A stretch of 64,000 bases of DNA, taken from assembly GCA_044463125.1 (NCBI GenBank), contig JBIQMS010000010.1:30502-94501 (forward strand), read 5' to 3'. Positions 1 to 8,483 of this stretch are shown one piece after another (the stretch's first letter is position 1; the number at the start of each line of letters is the position of its first letter). A model generated the notes under the pieces. It ran no database searches and was not told the origin of the DNA. It saw only the letters and a program-made list of their open reading frames with translations. This DNA is from CAYMZZ01 sp044463125. Its GTDB lineage: Bacteria; Bacteroidota; Bacteroidia; Chitinophagales; Chitinophagaceae. The translations under genes and the position numbers were made by a program.

Positions 1-1
1 G

Positions 2-1045
2 GCTATCGCCATCGATACCATCATCAACCAGCGCGAATTCTTCGCAGCAGGCAACCCTGTATATTGTATATATGTAGCCATCGGGCAGAAAGCATCTACC
101 ATCGCTGGTGTGATGAAGACCCTGCAGGACAATGGCGCCATGGACTATACCATCATCGTAGCTGCTTCGGCTTCGGATCCTGCTCCTTTGCAGTTCTATG
201 CTCCCTTTGCCGGCGCCGCCATTGGTGAATTCTTCCGCGATACCGGACGTCCCGCTCTGATCATTTATGATGATCTGTCGAAACAAGCCGTAGCTTATCG
301 CGAGGTATCGCTGCTGCTGCGTCGTCCTCCGGGTCGTGAAGCCTATCCCGGTGACGTATTCTATCTGCACAGTCGCCTGCTGGAACGCGCCGCGAAAGTG
401 ATCAACAACGATGAGATCGTGAAGAATATGAACGATCTGCCGGATTCCATCCGTCACCTGGTAAAAGGTGGTGGTTCATTGACCGCCCTGCCAATCATTG
501 AAACCCAGGCAGGTGACGTATCGGCTTATATCCCCACCAACGTAATCTCCATTACGGATGGACAGATATTCCTGGAATCGAACCTCTTCCTCTCCGGTAT
601 CCGTCCCGCCATCAACGTGGGTATCTCCGTAAGCCGTGTGGGTGGTAACGCGCAGATCAAGTCGATGAAGAAAGTTGCCGGTACCCTGAAACTGGATCAG
701 GCCCTTTACCGCGAGCTGGAAGCGTTCTCGAAATTCGGTGGTGACCTGGATGCGGCTACCAAGAACGTAATCGACAAAGGTGCCCGTAACGTGGAAGTGC
801 TGAAGCAACCTCAGTACACGCCCTTCAGCGTGGAAAAGCAGGTAGCCATCATCTACCTCGGTACCAACGGATACCTGAAAGAAGTAGCGGTGAAGCGCGT
901 GAAGGAGTTTGAAGAGCATTTCCTGATGGAAATGGAAAACAAACTGCCGGATGTGCTGGCACAGTTCAAGAAAGGAAATCTTCCCGACGACGGACTCAAG
1001 AAAATGGTGGAACTCGCGCAATCGATCATTCCCCAATACAAATGA
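2..1045 (+). CDS. atpA: ATP synthase F1 subunit alpha, C-terminal part (5' end outside window)
   Basis: Catalytic-core alpha subunit of the F1 ATP synthase on the cytoplasmic face of the inner membrane. The frame is open from base 2, so the N-terminus (including the P-loop) lies upstream of the window. Visible alpha-subunit hallmarks are AIAIDTIINQ, YVAIGQKASTIAGV, the PPGREAYPGDVFYLHSRLLE stretch and the arginine-finger region SISDGQI-like 'SITDGQIFLE' followed by GIRPAINVGISVSRVGG. The remaining 347 residues run to the expected C-terminus. A strong terminator follows directly, so atpG, which usually follows atpA, is not in this transcript. Family assignment is certain. Confidence 0.98.
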   Translation, partial: AIAIDTIINQREFFAAGNPVYCIYVAIGQKASTIAGVMKTLQDNGAMDYTIIVAASASDPAPLQFYAPFAGAAIGEFFRDTGRPALIIYDDLSKQAVAYREVSLLLRRPPGREAYPGDVFYLHSRLLERAAKVINNDEIVKNMNDLPDSIRHLVKGGGSLTALPIIETQAGDVSAYIPTNVISITDGQIFLESNLFLSGIRPAINVGISVSRVGGNAQIKSMKKVAGTLKLDQALYRELEAFSKFGGDLDAATKNVIDKGARNVEVLKQPQYTPFSVEKQVAIIYLGTNGYLKEVAVKRVKEFEEHFLMEMENKLPDVLAQFKKGNLPDDGLKKMVELAQSIIPQYK

Positions 1046-1050
1046 TAAAA

Positions 1051-1076
1051 AAAACCCGCCAGATGGCGGGTTTTTT
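1051..1076 (+). terminator. Rho-independent terminator of atpA
   Basis: Six bases after the atpA stop codon: a GC-rich stem (AACCCGCC / GGCGGGTT) with loop AGAT, followed by a T run. The flanking A run also allows extension of the stem. Confidence 0.93.
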
Positions 1077-1177
1077 GTTTAAAGTTTAGGGTTTAGGGTT
1101 TAAGGTTTCTGGGTTTAAGGTTTGTTGTTTATGTATAAAGCAATAATCCTGTTTCAGATAAAGCTGTTCAATATTTC

Positions 1178-1219
1178 AACCTATCGTCGCGCCCGCCGCG
1201 GCGGGTGCGACGATAGGTT
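1178..1219. repeat. 42-bp near-perfect palindrome (hairpin)
   Basis: Arms AACCTATCGTCGC / GCGACGATAGGTT enclose a second GC-rich palindrome (CCCGCCGCGGCGGG). The fold would be one long uninterrupted hairpin. It is not followed by a T run and not next to a gene end, so it is better read as an intergenic palindromic repeat than as a terminator. The CTATCGTCGC arm recurs in the twin elements at 25119 and 26043. Confidence 0.75.
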
Positions 1220-1316
1220 TAGAGATGATAAAGGCAGCCAATTCTCTAAAAACCTGTCCATCTCCCACTACTAACCATCAACATTTTAGCACTTTCACAA
1301 ATCATCGAATAAACAA

Positions 1317-1338
1317 ACCTGCCTGCCGGCAGGCAGGT
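1317..1338. repeat. Perfect 22-bp palindrome of the CCTGCC/GGCAGG type
   Basis: ACCTGCCTGCC followed by its exact reverse complement. Palindromes built from CTGCCTGCCGGCAGGCAG are, from memory, common intergenic repeats in Bacteroidota. It is followed by a CCCAAAT-rich low-complexity run to about 1370. Confidence 0.75.
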
Positions 1339-1703
1339 CCCCAAATCCCCAAATTCCCAAATCCTCAAATAGGTATTCTCCCCCGTACTTCTCCCATTTC
1401 TCTCCATCCATGCAATTAATGTTGCTTTCGTTATAGATTGATAATCAGTGATCATCGTAAAAATACTACAGAAAATACGGTATTTTTTACGAAAAAATGC
1501 GTGAAAAACTTGCACCGGTAAATACGTCGTATTATTTTAGCTCCTGAATCCGTAACAACCCTAAAGAAAGTTTGAAATAATCCGATCCTGAATTGACCAA
1601 AAACCCCGTAATAGTACGGGAGCGATTCACGGAAATTCATTCATTCTTTAAGGATCCGATCCAGAAGACCAGCATTAGAACCCGAACCCTTAAAGAAAAC
1701 GAA

Positions 1704-3026
1704 ATGAAAACATTTTTACCCGTACCCCAGTCTCTCAAGCGCACCCTGCTGGCAGGCGCTACCCTTTTTACAAGCCTTTTCAGTTTTGCACAATCAGGAA
1801 ACACCGTTCCTGAACTGGTATTCAAGAATCCTTCTTTGGAATCAGGCAGTGCCGGCAGCGACAACGCTGTTTATCGCTTTCCCAATGTTACTAACAATGT
1901 TGATGCCCTGGTAACCATAATCGGTCGTTCTTCGAACCGTGTGCGTATCGATGATATCGATATGGACAATACCGGCCACCAGAATGCCTTTCAGCCTCAG
2001 ATTTCTTACAACCGTGGCGATGCCGGTACCTACACAAGTTGGTGGATGGATTTTGACATCCGCTTTGTAGTGGAAGGTACCAACACGGCTGTTGCAGTAA
2101 GTAAGTTCGACGTAACCGCCCTCGATATTGATGGTGATGGACGCAGCCTGCGCGAGAGCGTTTCTTTCCACAATGCCACTTCTTATACCGTGGAGCAGAA
2201 TTCATTGCTTTCGATCACCAACTTACTGACCAACCTGCTTGGCGCACTGATCCCCGGCCGCCAGTTTGATGGTCCCACGACGAACTTTACGAATATTGAT
2301 GTAACCGCAACGGGTGTTATGACCACCCTGCGTTATGATAACAAGAGCTGGTTTCGCATGCGCGCCGGCGGTAGCACGGGCAACCGTTCTTCCAGCGTAG
2401 CCGACCGTATGTATTCTTTCTGGTTCCGCGGCTTCGAATACAATGCCCCGGTTCAATCAACACTGCCCGTGAAGCTGGCTTCTTTCACCGCCAACCTCAA
2501 CAACAATAAGGTTGACCTGAAATGGGCTACTTCCATGGAAAAAAATGTGAGCCATTTTGAAGTGGAGCGTAGCCTCGATGGCCGCGACTACAGCAGCATC
2601 GGCGTGGTGTTTGCCTATGGCAACAGCGACGAAACCCGCAACTATAGCTTTGTAGACAACAACATCAATACCAGCCGTCAGGGTGTAATTTACTACCGAC
2701 TTCGCTCGGTTGATATTGATACCAAGGCTGAGTATTCACAAGTGCGCATGATTCATATCGGTAAGCAGGGCCAGAGCAGCCTTTCGGTACTCACTTATCC
2801 CAACCCCGCTACCAATCAGGTAAGCGTAACCGTACCTGCCAACTGGCAGGGCAAAGATATCCGCTACGAAATTTATGGCCAGAATGGTCAATTGATGCTG
2901 AGCCGCCAGGCAGGTGCCGCCAGCCAAACCGAGTCTTTCGATATCAACAGCCTGTCGCGTGGCTACTATATCCTGCGCGTACATTGCGAAGGCGAAACGG
3001 CTCAACAGAAGATAATCAAGCAATAA
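1704..3026 (+). CDS. secreted protein with T9SS type A sorting domain
   Basis: 440-residue secreted protein of unknown specific role. The start at 1704 is chosen because it begins a clear signal peptide (KRTLLAGATLFTSLFSFAQS); the frame is open upstream to 1593 but that part is not signal-like. The middle (to about residue 260) is a beta-rich domain with no family I recognise. Residues about 265-350 form a fibronectin-III-like fold (KVDLKWATSMEKNVSHFEVERS...YYRLRSVD). The last ~80 residues are a T9SS type A sorting domain (TYPNPATNQVSV ... GYYILRV ... KIIKQ), which sends the protein through the type IX system to the cell surface. Confidence 0.85.
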   Translation: MKTFLPVPQSLKRTLLAGATLFTSLFSFAQSGNTVPELVFKNPSLESGSAGSDNAVYRFPNVTNNVDALVTIIGRSSNRVRIDDIDMDNTGHQNAFQPQISYNRGDAGTYTSWWMDFDIRFVVEGTNTAVAVSKFDVTALDIDGDGRSLRESVSFHNATSYTVEQNSLLSITNLLTNLLGALIPGRQFDGPTTNFTNIDVTATGVMTTLRYDNKSWFRMRAGGSTGNRSSSVADRMYSFWFRGFEYNAPVQSTLPVKLASFTANLNNNKVDLKWATSMEKNVSHFEVERSLDGRDYSSIGVVFAYGNSDETRNYSFVDNNINTSRQGVIYYRLRSVDIDTKAEYSQVRMIHIGKQGQSSLSVLTYPNPATNQVSVTVPANWQGKDIRYEIYGQNGQLMLSRQAGAASQTESFDINSLSRGYYILRVHCEGETAQQKIIKQ

Positions 3027-3050
3027 TCGATGTTTTCATACAGGGTTAAT

Positions 3051-3084
3051 AGCCGGGCAGCTCACTGTCCGGCTAATTTTATTT
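3051..3084 (+). terminator. Terminator of the T9SS cargo gene
   Basis: Stem AGCCGGGCAG / CTGTCCGGCT (one G-T pair) around loop CTCA, followed by AATTTTATTTT. It lies 24 bases after the stop codon at 3026. Confidence 0.8.
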
Positions 3085-3092
3085 TAAAATAA

Positions 3093-3124
3093 TTTGGTTT
3101 ATATCATAAACTACTTTACGTTTG
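3093..3124 (+). promoter_or_regulatory. Bacteroidota-type promoter of the TonB receptor gene
   Basis: TTTG at 3093-3096, 20-bp spacer, TACGTTTG at 3117-3124: a perfect match to the Bacteroidota TTTG-(19-21)-TAnnTTTG consensus. Because the -7 box ends at 3124, the ATG at 3146 rather than the upstream TTG at 3122 must be the start codon of the next gene. Confidence 0.85.
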
Positions 3125-3145
3125 CATAGCAATCAGCCAAAAACC

Positions 3146-5410
3146 ATGAACCTTATTCTAAAACCGGTATTATTCCTGTTGTCGCTGTGGGTGGCCGGAC
3201 CCTTGTTAGCGCAGGGCACCCGCATCAGCGGCAAAGTGGTAAATGCGAAATCGAAGCCCGTTTACGGGGTAAGCATTAGCATTAAAGACAGCTACGATGG
3301 CGCCACCAGCGACAGCATGGGCCGGTATAGTTTTTCCAGTCTCGATAAGGGTAAGCAAATCCTGCAGGCATCTGCCGTTGGCTTCCGCCCTTTTTCACTG
3401 GAAGTTGAGTTGAAGGGTCAGCCCCTGGAAATCGATATCCAGTTGAAAGAAGAAGTAACGGAGATGCAGGCAGTTTTGATTTCGGCCGGCACTTTTGAAG
3501 CCAGCGACCGTAAGAGGGCCACCGCCTTCCTGGAGCCGCTGGATATTGTGACCACCGCCAGCGCCAACGGTGATATCACCGGCGCACTCAAAACATTACC
3601 GGGCGCGCAGCAGGTGGGTGAAAGTGAAGGCCTGTTCGTAAGAGGGGGTACTGCTGCCGAAACCAAGACCTTTATTGATGGTACCCTGGTGAATAATTTC
3701 TTCTATAGTAGTGTACCTAATATCGCGCAGTTTAGTCGTTTCTCCCCCTTCATTTTCAAAGGAACCGTTTTCAGTACGGGTGGGTACAGCGCTTTGTATG
3801 GACAGGCATTGTCGTCGGCGCTAATACTCGAGAGTATTGACCTGCCTGAGCAGAGTTCCGGCAATGTGGGCATCAGTGTGCTGAGTGCCGCAGCGGGTTA
3901 TCAGCACCTTTCCGATAATAAGCGCTCCTCCTTTGGCGCCAATTATAATTATACCAACCTGGCACCGGCATTTGCGGTGATCAAGCAGCGGCAGGATTAC
4001 GATAAAGTACCGAGCTTTCATACCGGCGATGCCAATTTCCGGATCAAGACATCCAATACGGGCATTGTGAAATACTATGGGTATTTCAGTACCAATAAGC
4101 TCGACTTTACTCAACCCAGTATCGACTCCCTGGGCTATTATGATCGATTTGCTTTGAACAATACCAACCATTATCATAATCTTTCCTGGCGCGAGAGTTT
4201 GGGAAATCGCTGGAAAATGCAGGCGGGTGTTTCCTATACCTTCAACAAGGACCGGATCAGGAGCAATATGAAGAATGAAGAGAAGGAAGATGAATTGGTG
4301 GCGGGTTTGGAAGGAAAGGAATTTTCATTGAACGCCACAGGTAATTATTTCAACGCCAAGCTGGTGATGGAAAGAAGGCTGCGTGGGCTTAGTGCCATTC
4401 GCTTTGGCGGTGAATATAACCAGGCGCGCGAACGCTTTACCTATCGCGATTTTAATGATCAGTCCTATCCCGGTCGCATTTCGGAATGGATTGGTTCCGG
4501 CTTTGCTGAGGCCGACATCTATGTCACAAATGCGTTGGCGGCCAAAGTGGGGCTTCGCTATGAGCATGCCAGTATTCTGAATCGGAATAATCTGGCGCCA
4601 CGGCTTTCACTGGCCTATAAGTTGGGCAAGGGCACACAGGCTTCCCTGGCTTATGGCGTATTCTATCAAAACCCCGAACGCCGCTACCTGCCCTCGCCCT
4701 ATCAGCTCGATTTTATGAAGGCCACGCATTACATAGCGCAGTTTATGCGTTCCGTGAGCCAGCAGACATTCCGCGCCGAAATATTTTACAAGAAATATCA
4801 CGATCTGGTGAAATCCGACTTTGTGAACTTCAGGGAAACCGCCATCAACAACAATGGATTTGGTGACGCGAAGGGCCTGGAGATATTCTGGCGTGATAAG
4901 AAATCGATCACCAATCTCGATTACTGGATTTCCTACTCTTACCTCGATACCAAAAGGGATTTTCTCACTTTCCCCACGGCCATCACGCCCAATTTCGCGG
5001 CCAGACATACCGGTTCTGTGGTGGTCAAGAAATTTGTACAGAAGCTGAAGATGAACCTGAATACCGCTTATAATTTCGCGAGCGGCCGACCTTATTACAA
5101 TATTGTGTACGACAATAATACAAACAAGTATGAGTTTGCCGACCGGGGTAGGGTACCGGCATATCACAATGTAAGTTTTGCGATCAACTACCTGCCTTTC
5201 ATTGGTAAGCAAAATCCGAAGTCTTATGCCGTGTGGGTATTGCAGGTAAGTAATATTTTCAACCTGAAGCAGGTGTATGGCTATCAGTATTCGATGAACG
5301 GCATGCGCCGGCAGGAGATTACGCCCACATCGCGCATGTTTGTGTTCCTTGGTTGCTTTATCAGTTTTGGCATAGACCGCAGCGACGAAGTGATGAACAA
5401 CGCGCTATAA
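3146..5410 (+). CDS. TonB-dependent outer-membrane receptor with carboxypeptidase-like N-terminal domain
   Basis: 754-residue outer-membrane transporter driven by TonB/ExbBD. Order: signal peptide ending in LLAQG; CarboxypepD_reg-like beta-sandwich (RISGKVVNAKSKPVYGVSI...YSFSSLDKGK) to about residue 100; plug domain with the VRGG turn and 'TFIDG' near residues 155-185; then a barrel rich in aromatic, alternating strands. It is not a SusC (no SusD partner, shorter than usual SusC). It is followed by a small secreted protein (5464) that is probably co-expressed. The substrate cannot be read from the sequence. Confidence 0.9.
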   Translation: MNLILKPVLFLLSLWVAGPLLAQGTRISGKVVNAKSKPVYGVSISIKDSYDGATSDSMGRYSFSSLDKGKQILQASAVGFRPFSLEVELKGQPLEIDIQLKEEVTEMQAVLISAGTFEASDRKRATAFLEPLDIVTTASANGDITGALKTLPGAQQVGESEGLFVRGGTAAETKTFIDGTLVNNFFYSSVPNIAQFSRFSPFIFKGTVFSTGGYSALYGQALSSALILESIDLPEQSSGNVGISVLSAAAGYQHLSDNKRSSFGANYNYTNLAPAFAVIKQRQDYDKVPSFHTGDANFRIKTSNTGIVKYYGYFSTNKLDFTQPSIDSLGYYDRFALNNTNHYHNLSWRESLGNRWKMQAGVSYTFNKDRIRSNMKNEEKEDELVAGLEGKEFSLNATGNYFNAKLVMERRLRGLSAIRFGGEYNQARERFTYRDFNDQSYPGRISEWIGSGFAEADIYVTNALAAKVGLRYEHASILNRNNLAPRLSLAYKLGKGTQASLAYGVFYQNPERRYLPSPYQLDFMKATHYIAQFMRSVSQQTFRAEIFYKKYHDLVKSDFVNFRETAINNNGFGDAKGLEIFWRDKKSITNLDYWISYSYLDTKRDFLTFPTAITPNFAARHTGSVVVKKFVQKLKMNLNTAYNFASGRPYYNIVYDNNTNKYEFADRGRVPAYHNVSFAINYLPFIGKQNPKSYAVWVLQVSNIFNLKQVYGYQYSMNGMRRQEITPTSRMFVFLGCFISFGIDRSDEVMNNAL

Positions 5411-5426
5411 ACAAATTCAAATAAAA

Positions 5427-5460
5427 CCTTAAACCTTAAACTCTCAACTTTAAACTCCTG
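5427..5460 (+). repeat. CCTTAAAC-type low-complexity array
   Basis: About four copies of an A/T-rich 7-8 base unit (ACCTTAAA/CTCTCAAC/TTTAAACT) in the short spacer between the TonB receptor and the 215-residue secreted protein. Same module as in the larger composite elements elsewhere in the window. Confidence 0.7.
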
Positions 5461-5463
5461 AAC

Positions 5464-6111
5464 ATGAAGAAGACCTTTTTTCTAAGCATTCTGCTCGGCA
5501 TGAGCCTGCTTTCATTCGCGCAAAGCGAAAGATACCAGAAGGCCATGGAGCAACATGTACCGTCTGTGGATACCGCTCTGTCGCCTGATGCATTGCTCAA
5601 CCTGGCCAATACTTTCCAGCGAATTGCGGAAGCGGAAAAAGACCAGTGGCTGCCCTATTATTATGCGGCGCTTTGCCAGGTAACGCGCGCTTATATGATA
5701 GGTGGGGAAACGCCAGCGGCTTCCGTTACCGATCCCATTGCCGATGTCGCCAGCCAGTTGCTCACAAAGGCTGAAGCGCTGAGTGGCGAAAATTCGGAAG
5801 TGTATTGCATAAGTAAAATGATCGCCTCCCTGCGGATGATGCCCGACCCCATGAACCGTTATATGACTTATGGCCCAATAGCAGCACAAGCTCTTGAGCA
5901 AGCGAAGAAACTGGATCCCGAAAACCCGCGCGTTTACATGCTCGAAGCACAGGATAAGTTTTATACGCCGGAGCAGTATGGCGGCAGCAAGACTGAAGCG
6001 AAGACTTTATTCGAAACCGCTAAGGCAAAAATGGAAACGCATAAGCCCGCTTCTTCCATTCACCCAAGCTGGGGCCGCATGACCATCGACTATTTTTTAA
6101 GCCAGTTTTGA
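5464..6111 (+). CDS. small secreted TPR-like protein
   Basis: 215 residues with a clear signal peptide (TFFLSILLGMSLLSFAQS). The mature part is all alpha-helical and looks like two or three degenerate tetratricopeptide repeats (LLNLANTFQRIAEAEKDQWLPYYYAALCQ; QALEQAKKLDPENPRVYMLEAQDKFY). It begins 53 bp after the TonB receptor and is on the same strand, so a periplasmic partner or co-regulated protein is likely. The exact function is unknown. Confidence 0.75.
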   Translation: MKKTFFLSILLGMSLLSFAQSERYQKAMEQHVPSVDTALSPDALLNLANTFQRIAEAEKDQWLPYYYAALCQVTRAYMIGGETPAASVTDPIADVASQLLTKAEALSGENSEVYCISKMIASLRMMPDPMNRYMTYGPIAAQALEQAKKLDPENPRVYMLEAQDKFYTPEQYGGSKTEAKTLFETAKAKMETHKPASSIHPSWGRMTIDYFLSQF

Positions 6112-6119
6112 TATTTTAT

Positions 6120-6695
6120 ATGGAAACAACACACACAGCGGAAGAAAACCTGCGGTTGATCCGCAATATGATTGACAAAGCCAAGACCGATATGTCGGGC
6201 CGTGCCGGTCACTTCCTGGTCTGGGGCTGGCTTACCTTTATCGCCTGTAGTGCTCAATTTGTACTCAAGCATTTTTTGGCATACCCCAGGCATTACCTGG
6301 TATGGTTGCTGATGGTAATCGGTATTGTTTACAGCAATATCGTTTTTGCAAAGGATGCGAAAAAGGCGAAAGTAAGAAGCTATGTGGGGGATAGTATGAT
6401 GTCGCTTTGGTTGGGTATGGGCATCAGCTATCTGGTGCTTAGCATTGTACTCACCAAGGTTGGATGGGGTGGAACGGTGTATCCTTTTTTCATTATTCTC
6501 TACGCATTGGGTACATTTGTGAGTGGGTTTATCCTGCGATTCCGCCCATTGATCATTGGCGGTTCCTTATCCTGGATACTGGCCATTGTTGCCGTGTTCC
6601 TTTCCTACGATTATCAGATATTGATGGCGGCGTTGGCCATCCTGATTAGTTATATTATACCTGCGCATATGTTGCAGGCAAGGAAAACTGTTTGA
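6120..6695 (+). CDS. membrane protein of unknown function, paralog of the next gene
   Basis: 191 residues. The ATG at 6120 lies 9 bases after the previous stop. A short cytoplasmic helix (LRLIRNMIDKAKTDM) precedes about five to six transmembrane segments (WLTFIACSAQFVL, YLVWLLMVIGIVYSNIVF, MSLWLGMGISYLVLSIVL, PFFIILYALGTFVSGFIL, LIIGGSLSWILAIVAVFL, ILMAALAILISYIIP). Order and layout match the next gene, including the 'F.SGF...F.P' and 'A.LAI..SY.IP' blocks. It lies upstream of a small winged-helix regulator in one tight operon. No family name is claimed. Confidence 0.75.
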   Translation: METTHTAEENLRLIRNMIDKAKTDMSGRAGHFLVWGWLTFIACSAQFVLKHFLAYPRHYLVWLLMVIGIVYSNIVFAKDAKKAKVRSYVGDSMMSLWLGMGISYLVLSIVLTKVGWGGTVYPFFIILYALGTFVSGFILRFRPLIIGGSLSWILAIVAVFLSYDYQILMAALAILISYIIPAHMLQARKTV

Positions 6696-6711
6696 ACCTA
6701 ACCGATCCGTT

Positions 6712-7383
6712 ATGACCGATCATGAACAACCCCTGGACGAACGCCAAAGCCTGGCGCTGATCACCTCCATGATCCATAAGGCGAAAGATGTGTACCACGA
6801 TACCGGCATTTCCGGTATCCTCTGGGGATCGGTGATTGCCATTTGCTCGCTGGTGAAGCTTTCGGAAATCCATTTCAATTACCGGCTGCCCTTCGATATT
6901 TACCTGCTCAGCTTTGTGGCCGTGGTTCCGCAGGTGATCATTTCCATTCGCGAGAAAAGAAGCCAGCGGGTAAAAAATTACGATGACCGGTTTTTCGACT
7001 ATCTCTGGCTCTCCTTTGGCATCTGTATTTTTCTGCTCATACTGCTGATCAATATGGTGTTTCGTAGCTGGGGACCCGTAGCTATCGAATATCGGGAGCT
7101 CACCGGCCACGCATCACCTTTTCAGTTTAGTGAATACATTCAGTCGCTATTTCTGTTGATTTATGGTTTCCCCACTTTTGTTACGGGTGCCACCTGCAAA
7201 TTTAAACCCATGTTCTGGGGTGGCTTAATCTGCTGGGCCTTCGCGGTGCTGGCCATGTTTACCAGTCTTAAAATTGATTTGCTGCTGGTGGCACTGGCAG
7301 CCATTATTGCCTGGCTCATTCCGGGCATACTGGCGGAACGTGAATACCGAAAAGCGAAAAGAATGGAAGCCGCCCATGTTTAA
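6712..7383 (+). CDS. membrane protein of unknown function, paralog of the previous gene
   Basis: 223 residues. Begins with the same amphipathic block (LALITSMIHKAKDVYHDTG) as its neighbour, then a similar pattern of about six transmembrane segments ending in LLLVALAAIIAWLIPGILAE. The charged loop between segments 2 and 3 (SIREKRSQRVKNYDDRFFDY) replaces the neighbour's KDAKKAKVRSYVGDS. Its stop codon overlaps the start of the winged-helix gene by 8 bases, so the two are translationally coupled. Confidence 0.75.
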   Translation: MTDHEQPLDERQSLALITSMIHKAKDVYHDTGISGILWGSVIAICSLVKLSEIHFNYRLPFDIYLLSFVAVVPQVIISIREKRSQRVKNYDDRFFDYLWLSFGICIFLLILLINMVFRSWGPVAIEYRELTGHASPFQFSEYIQSLFLLIYGFPTFVTGATCKFKPMFWGGLICWAFAVLAMFTSLKIDLLLVALAAIIAWLIPGILAEREYRKAKRMEAAHV

Positions 7384-7675
7384 AGACCTGGATCCCATAT
7401 TACATTCGCAGCTTCGGCTGGCGATTATCTCCCTACTCATCAGCGTGAAGGAGGCGGAGTTCACTTTCCTCAAGGAGAAGACCAATGCAACGGCCGGCAA
7501 CCTGAGCGTGCAGATTCAGAAACTCAAAGACGCAGGATATATTGAGGTGATAAAACAGTTTAAGGACAATTATCCGCAAACCACCTGTCATATCACCAAG
7601 GAAGGTATTCAGGCATTTGAACAATATGTGAAAGCGCTGCAATCTTACCTGGGAGCCGGAAAACCGCAAAGTTGA
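7376..7675 (+). CDS. winged helix-turn-helix transcriptional regulator (MarR/ArsR-like, HTH_34 type)
   Basis: 99 residues. The ATG at 7376 lies inside the end of the upstream membrane-protein gene; the longer open frame upstream has no domain. Pattern: LHSQLRLAIISLLISVKEAEFTFLKEKTNATAGNLSVQIQKLKDAGYIEV, i.e. helix, 'FLKE.T.AT.GNLS.Q..KL' recognition helix and a wing (YPQTTCHITKEG), followed by a dimerisation helix. This is the small single-domain family often encoded beside membrane proteins in Bacteroidota. Probably a repressor of its own operon; the ligand is unknown. Confidence 0.85.
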   Translation: MFKDLDPILHSQLRLAIISLLISVKEAEFTFLKEKTNATAGNLSVQIQKLKDAGYIEVIKQFKDNYPQTTCHITKEGIQAFEQYVKALQSYLGAGKPQS

Positions 7676-7696
7676 GCAGGGTTGTCGTAAAAAATA

Positions 7697-7730
7697 ACGG
7701 TCCTTTAGAAAAAGGACCGTCTCTCTTTTT
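7697..7730. terminator. Terminator between convergent genes
   Basis: Perfect 10-bp stem ACGGTCCTTT / AAAGGACCGT with loop AGAA, followed by CTCTCTTTTT. It lies between the plus-strand regulator (ends 7675) and the minus-strand gene 7812-8267, and may serve both directions. Confidence 0.9.
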
Positions 7731-7811
7731 GGAACTCTAAGTGTATAAATGATCAACAAGGATCACCCCTCTGATTGATAAACAAGTTTGTTGGGCAGCG
7801 AGAAAGTTTCG

Positions 7812-8267
7812 TCAGGATTTCTCTCTCTTTTCGCCTGCCATGCGAACTACCGGTGAATAAACCACCGATTTGTCTTTTTTAACAATGATAATGCGGTAAT
7901 AGGCTTTCTTACCTGAAAACGTTTCGTAAAAACGGTATTGATCCACATCTACCAGGTCGGACCCAAATACCAGGCCGGCCATTTCAAATTTCTTTCCATT
8001 ATGGCTTCTTTGAACAATCAACCTGTCGGCCAATTCATTATGGCTGACATTCCAGGTAAGTTCCACTCTGTTGTCCTTACGAATACAGGCAATCTGCGAA
8101 AATGCAATGCTGCTGTCGGGCGGGCTAACCGTGATTCCGGGAAAATAAACAGTCCGGTCACCGGCCTCCGCTGATGTATGAAGCGAAAGCGTGAAAGCGC
8201 TCATGAAAATACAGGTAAGGATTAGGTGCATGCCCAATATTGTTTTAGTTTTCAGACGTTTCTGCAA
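7812..8267 (-). CDS. secreted single-domain fibronectin-III-like protein without sorting signal
   Basis: 151 residues: an N-terminal hydrophobic signal (MHLILTCIFMSAFTLSLHTSAEA), then one beta-sandwich domain (RVELTWNVSHNELADRLIVQRSHNGKKFEMAGLVFG...AYYRIIIVKKDKSVVYSPVVRM). The domain is clearly of the same kind as the one that precedes the T9SS signal in the 1704 gene (VDLKW..., FEVERSLDGRDY..., YYRLRSVD...YSQVRM), but here the protein stops straight after it. No catalytic motif is visible. Confidence 0.7.
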   Translation of the reverse strand: MQKRLKTKTILGMHLILTCIFMSAFTLSLHTSAEAGDRTVYFPGITVSPPDSSIAFSQIACIRKDNRVELTWNVSHNELADRLIVQRSHNGKKFEMAGLVFGSDLVDVDQYRFYETFSGKKAYYRIIIVKKDKSVVYSPVVRMAGEKREKS

Positions 8268-8366
8268 AGCAATATTGGAGATGCCGGTTAAGTGGCCCTG
8301 CGGAATTCCTCAATCGTAGTTTTACGTAAAACTCCGATGATTTATGTGGTTTTCCGCATTGCATAG

Positions 8367-8398
8367 CAAACGTAATAACTCGTGAACGCAATTGCAAG
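8367..8398 (-). promoter_or_regulatory. Promoter of the 7812-8267 gene
   Basis: On the minus strand, TACGTTTG (8374 down to 8367) is preceded by a 20-bp spacer and CTTG (8398-8395), a 3-of-4 match to the TTTG box. The octamer is identical to that of the TonB receptor promoter. It gives a leader of about 95 nt. Confidence 0.7.
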
Positions 8399-8483
8399 CA
8401 TTTGGCAAAAAATATTTTTGAATCAAAACAATACATTCATAATCAACGTTAAGTAGGTATTACCTTTATTGCAAACTGCCACC

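Larger units (their letters stand above)
1046..1703. other. 658-bp gene-free spacer with repeat modules and palindromes
   Basis: No convincing gene. After the atpA terminator it holds a GGGTTTAAGG-type low-complexity array (1079-1133), a 42-bp palindrome (1178-1219), a 22-bp palindrome (1317-1338) and a short CCCAAAT-rich run (1339-1370). The region 1440-1700 is AT-rich and should carry the promoter and leader of the T9SS gene at 1704, but I see no clear TAnnTTTG box. Confidence 0.7.

Noticed and set aside
1079..1133. TTTAGGG-like arrays as telomere-type sequence
   Set aside because: They resemble plant telomere repeats only by chance: units are degenerate, short, present at many internal sites and paired with complementary arrays inside a circular-type bacterial gene layout.
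4854..5048. Short extra open frames inside the TonB receptor gene
   Set aside because: Out-of-frame translations with no start context or composition typical of the organism.
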